Positions 42,113-47,352 of a stretch of DNA of 47,352 nucleotides are shown piece by piece. The stretch is from DASTSN01 sp035760665. GTDB lineage: Bacteria > Bacteroidota > Bacteroidia > Chitinophagales > Chitinophagaceae. Every line of letters starts with the position of its first letter. Within the stretch, counting starts at the first letter, position 1. The stretch covers positions 1-47,352 of the forward strand of contig DASTSN010000094.1 of the NCBI GenBank assembly GCA_035760665.1, read 5' to 3'. Position numbers and translations under genes: made by a program. Below the pieces are notes generated by a model that saw only the letters and a program-made list of their open reading frames with translations, did no database searches and was not told the origin of the DNA.

Positions 42113-43849
42113 TTATTCAATCACCAGGGCTTTATTCCATTTCACGTCAGTGCCGCTCAGTTGTACGTTGTAAATGCCGGTTCTGAGCGAAGAAGGCAGT
42201 TGCAGGCTTTGTGTCACGGAGCCGCCTGTATGTACTACTTGCTGTGTAAACACTTCCTGGCCGGTGCTGTTGAACACCCGCAGTTTGTACGTCCCTTTTT
42301 GCAGGCCGGTCAGTTGCAGGGCAATACTGCTGCCGCTGGTTGCCGGGTTGGGGTACAGGGCCATGCGGGCTGCCTGGCTGCCGGTACTGACTTTTACAAT
42401 CACGCTGTAAGAAAACTTGCCATCGATATCCACGTTTTTCACGCGGTAGAAGCTGTTGCCGCCCAGCGGGCTGGCATCGGTAAGGCTGTAGTTGGAGAGC
42501 TGAGTCACATTGTTGGCCACAACAGAACCCACAGTGCTGAAATGCACGCCATCGGCAGAACGCTCCACTTCGTAATGATCCACATTCACCTCGTTATAGG
42601 TTTGCCAGTCAACTTTTACAGATGAACCAAGGGCAGTTGCAGTAACTGTTCCAAATTTGACGGGAAGGGGCGAAACCACATTACCCAAATCTAAACTGGC
42701 AAAAGTTAATTCGCCAAAAGAAGTTAAAGCGTTCCTTGTGATGCTGCCTGAAGAATAAGGAGGAAGACTGATATAATTCAAGGATGAACCTGTAGAATTT
42801 TTCCAATAGGAGTTCCCGTGATCGTAATAGGCAATGGTTAGGCCATTAAGAGTTGTAATATAGTCACCACCGCAAGGACTCTTTTCATTCCAGGTCAGTG
42901 TAACATTCGGATTTGAGCTTCCGTTATTACGGTTAAAATTCCAGTATTCACAGCCACTCACTGCCGCTAATTGAAATTTTTGAGTCAGATTCGACTGTCC
43001 ATTAGATCTTACATATTCGGCTGTAAATGCACTTGATGATGATGAAGGTGCACTCATTGATAAGGGATGGTATCCATTTGCTGCGTTTCCAACCGGGAAT
43101 GTAAACGCATCATTCCCTACTTTTTTCACAGGCCCTTGCACAAATGAAGCATCGGAGGCTCCACTTACGGTAGCATTATTATTGATTGTGAGAAGATTTG
43201 TACTTGAAGTATTTAAAATTCCATTTGTAAAGGTCAAATTTCCATTAATCGCTAGGTTTGTATTAAGCGTTACGCTGCCTGATGATTTATCAATAGTCAG
43301 CCTTTCAATTGAAATTGACGTGGCCCCACCTCCAATCGACTGATCGGCTGTCCCGTTTAAGATTATCGAAATGACATCGTTACTACTGCTAGTATTAATG
43401 TTACTTGTATTATCAACGCTTAAATCTCCGCCAATATTAAGGGTATGAATATTAGTGCCATTTTGGTTATTCACACTTAAGTCACCATCACTTAAAGTTA
43501 AATTGCCAGAAATTGTAAGAGTTAAGTCATTTCCCGAACTGAATACAAGACTTTCATTACTTCCACTTCCATTACCGATTGTTAAGTCAGCAATGGAATA
43601 AGTAGGTGATGTGTTTAAAGTGATATCATTACCATTGGTAATTGTAACGGATTTTCCGCTTGACTTTTGGCCAGGGTATCCTTGTGTATTAGTAACATTT
43701 TTCCAAGTTGATCCATCCCAATATTGCCAGGTGTTGATGTTATTCCAATTACCGTCGTTTCTTGACCTGTAATCTCCAACATTTTGATTTTGTGCCAACA
43801 ACTGCGATGCGACAATTGATAGTGCAATCAAGGGTAAAATTTTTTTCAT
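42113..43849 (-). CDS. T9SS type-A secreted surface protein, beta-rich
   Basis: This 578-residue protein has a signal peptide (SQLLA|QNQ). Residues 20-390 are rich in Asn, Ser, Thr and Gly and have the short repeats of a right-handed beta-helix (LTISGNLTLSDGDLSV, INGNLTFTNGILNT). A region from about residue 396 (LPVKFGTVTATALGSSVKVDW) to about 490 is a fibronectin-III-like module, followed by a T9SS type-A sorting domain (LYPNPATSGS ... GIYNVQLSG ... KALVIE). It is exported to the surface; no enzymatic motif is seen. Base composition changes sharply at about 42650-42700, where the module boundary lies. A terminator follows. Confidence 0.88.
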   Translation of the reverse strand: MKKILPLIALSIVASQLLAQNQNVGDYRSRNDGNWNNINTWQYWDGSTWKNVTNTQGYPGQKSSGKSVTITNGNDITLNTSPTYSIADLTIGNGSGSNESLVFSSGNDLTLTISGNLTLSDGDLSVNNQNGTNIHTLNIGGDLSVDNTSNINTSSSNDVISIILNGTADQSIGGGATSISIERLTIDKSSGSVTLNTNLAINGNLTFTNGILNTSSTNLLTINNNATVSGASDASFVQGPVKKVGNDAFTFPVGNAANGYHPLSMSAPSSSSSAFTAEYVRSNGQSNLTQKFQLAAVSGCEYWNFNRNNGSSNPNVTLTWNEKSPCGGDYITTLNGLTIAYYDHGNSYWKNSTGSSLNYISLPPYSSGSITRNALTSFGELTFASLDLGNVVSPLPVKFGTVTATALGSSVKVDWQTYNEVNVDHYEVERSADGVHFSTVGSVVANNVTQLSNYSLTDASPLGGNSFYRVKNVDIDGKFSYSVIVKVSTGSQAARMALYPNPATSGSSIALQLTGLQKGTYKLRVFNSTGQEVFTQQVVHTGGSVTQSLQLPSSLRTGIYNVQLSGTDVKWNKALVIE

Positions 43850-44629
43850 AACCGTTTATTTTATTTTTAAAGAATAAGTACAGTGTTGTAAAACTGGTTT
43901 GTTCAACGGGGGGGATTTGCATGCGGGGGCATGCCAACGGTTATCGGAGGGATTGGAGTTTGTCAGAACGGCTGGTTATCAATTCCAGATGGTTTCCGGG
44001 TCTCAAAAAGAATGGATCAAGTACTGGTACGGATTTTCAGAAGAAATTGGAGGAATATAACGAGTGGCAAATACGAACAGACAAATGTATATTTCCCTGG
44101 TAATAATTACAATGATCTTATACCAGATTGCTGACTTTTTTTAAAATCTTGATTCCTGTCAAGGAAAGGAGTAACGGGGAGGCCTTTAAATCGTAGTTTT
44201 ACGAGGCCCGGCGATGGTTACTGGCAGGAAAGGCGCCGGGTATGGCCGGTGTAAATGGTAGGTTGCTGCTTGTTGCTTGTAAAATAGCCGCCAGCTATCC
44301 GCAGGAATCGCTCCAGCAGAAGGAGGCTTTTTGGCTATTTGCATACAGCCTACCAAAACGAAGGATGAACGAAGGATGGCTGCTTGAGCCTGCGTCCGGT
44401 AGCCGGTTTACCTGCTTTACCTTTAAAGCAGCCTGTGTCACTCCAGACATAGCTGTTTCCGTCCGGTAATATTACGATCAGCATGTATAAGGGGTAAAAC
44501 TGATAATCAGGTAAAAAGAGAACAATCCAAACCGGGAAGGTTTTGAATCAGCAAATTTGAGGTGCTTGCTGTTTTCTGCAGTAGGCAGCCTCAGCTTTTC
44601 ATTGCCTGAACTGTAAAAACCGTTTTTGC
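43850..44629. other. Gene-poor stretch upstream of the T9SS gene
   Basis: In 780 bases no reading frame looks real. Short frames at 43921-44134 and 44242-44469 show no family resemblance. The stretch holds a hairpin at 43919-43934 (listed), a hairpin formed by GGCCT (44181-44185), CGTA/TACG (44192-44203) and AGGCC (44204-44208), and the direct repeat ACGAAGGATG at about 44358-44377. I see no tRNA or transposase remnant. Confidence 0.5.
43919..43934. repeat. Inverted repeat upstream of the T9SS gene
   Basis: GCATGC (43919-43924) and GCATGC (43929-43934), with GGGG between, form a perfect 6-base-pair hairpin 69 bases upstream of the T9SS start codon. It may be a regulatory site, but it is short. 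Confidence 0.4.
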
Positions 44630-45064
44630 TCAGGCGGCGGTGGTGATGAAAGGGAAGCTAAAGGTAACTGTTGTCACTTTTTTGCCACAGCCGTTAATGC
44701 CCAGGTTGCCGCCAAGCGTTTGTGCGAGGCCGCGGTACTGCTCCACCCGGCAGGCAACTGCATAGCTGTTGTAGCTGCTATTGTCCTGCACTTCCAGGGT
44801 TACCACATCGCCAAACTGTTCTGCAGTGATAGTAATATAGCTGTCGCGGGCCTGTGTTATCACGGTACTCAGCAGGTGACTGATGATGGCCGTCACGCCT
44901 TCGTGCGGTACTATCATGATACCGGGGGCAATGACATTGACCAGCCGGGTGCGGTTGTGGATCGCCGTTGAATAAAAGGGCAGTGCCAGCCGGCTCACCA
45001 GTTGCTGTAAGGATTCAGGTTTTGGGGTTTCAAACAAGGGGTTTGTTGTAGATGGGCTAATCAT
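44630..45064 (-). CDS. Degenerate histidine-kinase-type ATPase domain protein (stand-alone)
   Basis: This 144-residue protein has the layout of an HATPase domain: LPFYSTAIHNRTRLVNVIAPG matches the region before the N-box, the N-box itself reads AIISHLLSTVITQA with both Asn positions lost, the G1 box reads LEVQDNSSYNS (expected DxGxG), and LAQTLGGNLGINGCGKKVTTVTFSFPF follows the G2/G3 region and the final strand. So it resembles an ATPase domain without ATP-binding residues, and it lacks any dimerisation/phospho-acceptor, PAS or receiver domain. It may be a regulator or decoy; no kinase activity is likely. I chose the ATG at 45064. Confidence 0.6.
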   Translation of the reverse strand: MISPSTTNPLFETPKPESLQQLVSRLALPFYSTAIHNRTRLVNVIAPGIMIVPHEGVTAIISHLLSTVITQARDSYITITAEQFGDVVTLEVQDNSSYNSYAVACRVEQYRGLAQTLGGNLGINGCGKKVTTVTFSFPFITTAA

Positions 45065-45513
45065 AACAATACGGATTTTTGGGTTTTCAATCAGGCTTCC
45101 CCGTTAGTTCGTAACGAAAAAGTTTAGTTCATACAATGGGTTTTTACTAAGCGTACACGGTCGTAAGGATAGCAACGGCCAATGATCAGGCAAACATGAA
45201 TTTCCAGGAAGTAAGGTGCAGAAAATGGTTTTTGAAGCGATCAGGTGTTTCAAGCAGGTTTGGATTATGCATACAAATATAGGTTCAATCATCTTTTCAA
45301 ATAATAGGTGTTTTACCTTACAGTAAAACTTTTTTTCGCAGGAAGGTTTCCTTTTTGGATATCGGCAATGCTCGTAGTAATACATCAGTCTGTACACTTT
45401 TTTGTAATAAGTATTTTTCAATATTTCAAACGACATGCAGATCAGCTTGGCAACTGATCTGCCTCAGGCTGTTTGGCGGGCAGATTCTTGTATCTTGTTA
45501 ACACAATTTTCAT
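45065..45513. other. Intergenic region before the PolX-like gene
   Basis: In these 449 bases the only sizeable frame (45104-45436, minus strand) has a Cys/Lys/Phe-rich translation with no family resemblance. The region is AT-rich. A perfect hairpin lies at 45437-45462, about 50 bases upstream of the PolX-like start. Confidence 0.5.
45437..45462. repeat. Perfect 9-bp hairpin upstream of the PolX-like gene
   Basis: GCAGATCAG (45437-45445) pairs with CTGATCTGC (45454-45462), with an 8-base loop that itself can form a short TTG/CAA stem. No T-tract follows, so a terminator is unlikely; a regulatory or operator role is possible. Confidence 0.55.
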
Positions 45514-46536
45514 ATGGCTACCCAAAATACTACAGCCGCGACGCTACGGCATAACAAAGAGCTGGCGCTTATTTTCAGCCGCATGGCTGATTGTTACCGC
45601 TACCTTGGAAAGGAAGAACGTTTCCGCGCCATTGCGTACGATACCGCTTCCAAAACGCTAAACAATATGCAGGAGCCGGTGGATGCCCTGGCGGATGACG
45701 TGAAGAAACTGGACGAACTAAAAGGTGTGGGTGAAAGCATTGCTGCCAAGATTGTGGAATACTTAGCAACAGGCCGCATACGTACGTATGAAAAATTGAA
45801 GAAACAAGTACCATTTCATTTGCTGGAGCTGATGGACATTGAAGGCTTTGGCCCGGCTACTGTGCACCTGTTGCATGAACAGCTGGGTATTGCATCAAAA
45901 GAGGAGTTGGTGCAGGCCATTGAGCAGGGCCGCCTGGCAGGCATAAAGGGAATGGGTGAGAAAAAGATTGCGAACATGCGGCGTGTGCTGAAACTGGATG
46001 CCGGGAAAAAACGGATGCCATTGCAGGAGGCAGAGTCCATCAGTAAAACCGTGCTAAACGCCCTTAAAGAAATCCCCCACGTGCAGCAAGCAATCGTGGC
46101 GGGGAGTTTACGCCGCAAAAAAGAAACGATAGGTGACATTGATATTTTACTAACTGCCGAAAGCCGTCAATGGAAGAAAATCATCAACCGGTTTGTGCAG
46201 TTACCCATCGTGGAAAAAGTGCTGGCTGCCGGGAGTACCCGGGCCAGTGTGCTGTTAAAAGGCAACCACGTGCAGGTGGATATCCGCATCGTTCATGAAA
46301 ATGAATTTGGAGCAGCTCTCCTTTACTTTACCGGCAGTAAAGAACATAATATACTCCTGCGAACATTAGCCAAAAAGCGCGGCTGGAAAATTAACGAGTA
46401 CGGGCTTTTTGAAGAAAAAACCGGCAGGCGGCTGGCCGGGGAAACGGAACAGGAAATATATCAACTCCTGGGGCTTCGTTACATTCCACCGGAAAAACGA
46501 ACCGGCAAAGATGAAATCAAGCAGGCGCAATTGTAG
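45514..46536 (+). CDS. PolX-type DNA polymerase beta domain protein lacking the PHP domain
   Basis: This 340-residue protein has the N-terminal part of bacterial PolX. Residues 1-90 form the 8-kDa-like domain (with ELALIFSRMADCY, GVGESIAAKIVEYL helix-hairpin-helix), a second HhH lies near 93-130 (MDIEGFGPATVHLL), a third near 145-160 (IKGMGEKKIANM), and the nucleotidyltransferase core at 180-320 carries GSLRRKKETIGDIDIL (Asp208, Asp210) and VQVDIRIV (Asp256). The protein ends at the LGLRYIPPEKR linker, where full PolX (about 570 residues) continues into a PHP exonuclease domain. It should fill short gaps but lack 3'-5' exonuclease activity. A hairpin lies about 50 bases upstream. Confidence 0.88.
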   Translation: MATQNTTAATLRHNKELALIFSRMADCYRYLGKEERFRAIAYDTASKTLNNMQEPVDALADDVKKLDELKGVGESIAAKIVEYLATGRIRTYEKLKKQVPFHLLELMDIEGFGPATVHLLHEQLGIASKEELVQAIEQGRLAGIKGMGEKKIANMRRVLKLDAGKKRMPLQEAESISKTVLNALKEIPHVQQAIVAGSLRRKKETIGDIDILLTAESRQWKKIINRFVQLPIVEKVLAAGSTRASVLLKGNHVQVDIRIVHENEFGAALLYFTGSKEHNILLRTLAKKRGWKINEYGLFEEKTGRRLAGETEQEIYQLLGLRYIPPEKRTGKDEIKQAQL

Positions 46537-46784
46537 CGGGAGAACGATCTGGTGAATGTTTCCTTACACGGTTTCTTGCAACTTCTTATGGATGAGTTGT
46601 AACGAAAATCGCTATGCAATGCCAGACTTCCGGCTGATTATTTAACTGCGATAAGCCAATAAACATCCTGCTTTACAGGCTTGCCTGGTTGTTTTCCGCA
46701 CAAATTCAATTACCTTCAAAAATCATTTTCAGACTCGGGCTGGATGTAACCCCTAATCAATTTACCATCATTAAACCATTTTAC

Positions 46785-47352
46785 ATGCGAAAGATTATTT
46801 CCTGGCAGTTGTTTTTTTTACTGCTGCCAACTGCCTTGCTGGCGCAGGTAGATGCCGGTTTATTTCGTTACCCGGATGTATCCAAAACGCAGATTGTTTT
46901 TACTTATGCCAATGATATCTGGATGGTATCGAAGGAGGGCGGAACGGCTGTTAAACTCAGTTCGCCGCCCGGCGTGGAAAGTTTTGCCAAGTTTTCTCCC
47001 GACGGTCAGACCATTGCGTTCAGTGGTAATTATGACGGTAACAACGATGTCTACACGATGCCGGTTTCGGGAGGTGTTCCGCAACGATTAACAGAACACG
47101 GCTATCCAGACCGGGTGGTTGACTGGACCAATGACGGGAAAAAAATCGTTTTTGCATCCAGCAGGGAAAGTGGTAAAAACCGGTTCAATCAATTTTATAC
47201 AGTCCCCGCAAGCGGTGGCCCCGAAGAAAAATTACCACTAGCGTACGCAGAGTGGGGTTCATATTCGCCTGATGGCAAACAAATGGCGTTGACGTTTCGC
47301 ACCCAGGCTTTCCGCAATTGGAAGCGCTACCGGGGCGGCTGGATTGCTGCTA
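46785..47352 (+). CDS. Tricorn-like S41 protease, N-terminal part (3' truncated by window edge)
   Basis: The ATG at 46785 opens a frame that continues to the window end (189 codons). It begins with a signal peptide (TALLA|QVD) and then WD40-like/PD40 beta-propeller repeats: FTYANDIWMVSKEGGTA, FAKFSPDGQTIAFSGNYD, VYTMPVSGGVPQRLT, VDWTNDGKKIVFASSRE. This is the start of a Tricorn-protease homologue, a large exported peptidase whose later part would carry a second propeller, PDZ and S41 catalytic domains. The catalytic part lies outside the window. It is preceded by 248 bases without another gene. Confidence 0.85.
   Translation, partial: MRKIISWQLFFLLLPTALLAQVDAGLFRYPDVSKTQIVFTYANDIWMVSKEGGTAVKLSSPPGVESFAKFSPDGQTIAFSGNYDGNNDVYTMPVSGGVPQRLTEHGYPDRVVDWTNDGKKIVFASSRESGKNRFNQFYTVPASGGPEEKLPLAYAEWGSYSPDGKQMALTFRTQAFRNWKRYRGGWIAA

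Noticed and set aside
43921..44134. Two overlapping small plus-strand frames
   Set aside because: Both are short, in different frames of the same DNA, and resemble no family.
44242..44469. A 75-residue plus-strand frame
   Set aside because: The translation has no family resemblance, no promoter was seen, and it lies in a gene-poor region where random frames are expected.
45104..45436. A 110-residue minus-strand frame between the ATPase-like and PolX-like genes
   Set aside because: Cys/Lys/Phe-rich translation typical of chance frames in AT-rich DNA; no domain and no promoter were visible.

Overview
The window looks like chromosomal DNA from a Bacteroidota bacterium, most likely family Chitinophagaceae or a close relative. 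The support is: two proteins with type IX secretion (T9SS) sorting domains; a TonB-dependent receptor with an N-terminal carboxypeptidase-regulatory-like domain; DUF4295 encoded between ribosomal protein L33 and FtsY; DUF4197, DUF6526 and YtxJ family proteins; promoters of the TTTG-N18-21-TAnnTTTG type; and signal peptides that are followed by glutamine at +1 in every clear case. I see no phage, transposon, CRISPR array, rRNA or tRNA. Most of the window is core and envelope genes.

Layout. 1-4.9 kb: end of an alpha-glucan phosphorylase-like gene, a small DUF2784-like membrane protein, an SDR oxidoreductase, a coiled-coil protein overlapping an L,D-transpeptidase, and a lipoprotein. 5-8.1 kb: a TonB-dependent receptor, then ytxJ with a 42-residue lipoprotein. 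8.2-13.9 kb: DnaQ-like exonuclease, dolichol-phosphate-mannose-synthase-like GT2, EamA transporter, S9 peptidase. 13.9-17.9 kb: a conserved unknown, a histidine-phosphatase gene remnant, 2-oxoacid dehydrogenase E2, CinA. 18-21.7 kb: PBP4-type carboxypeptidase, DUF6526, and a minus-strand operon (DoxX, hotdog thioesterase, site-2 protease). 21.9-27.3 kb: a three-gene set of TPR protein, outer-membrane barrel and membrane-anchored HU-CCDC81-like protein. 27.3-34.1 kb: methyltransferase, glutaminyl cyclase, T9SS M43 protease, FAD oxidoreductase, DUF4197 and dihydrolipoyl dehydrogenase. 34.3-37.5 kb: rpmB-rpmG-DUF4295-ftsY-rimO. 37.6-41.9 kb: small unknown, FNR-like regulator divergent from a ClC channel and a small membrane protein, then a phosphosulfolactate synthase homologue. 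42-47.35 kb: a compositionally mosaic T9SS protein, a gene-poor stretch, a degenerate histidine-kinase ATPase-like protein, a PolX-type polymerase without a PHP domain, and the start of a Tricorn-like protease.

How the genes connect. Envelope biogenesis dominates: peptidoglycan enzymes, outer-membrane receptors, secreted peptidases, and the glutaminyl cyclase that would convert the +1 Gln of the exported proteins to pyroglutamate. E2 and dihydrolipoyl dehydrogenase are parts of the same type of complex but lie about 16 kb apart. The most unusual points are: the PLP lysine position of the phosphorylase is alanine; the TPR/barrel/HU-CCDC81 set could span the envelope; the Crp/Fnr protein has FNR-like cysteines but a changed recognition helix; the ClC channel has substitutions at two selectivity positions; and the T9SS gene changes base composition sharply inside the reading frame. 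All calls come from reading the sequence; no database search was run.
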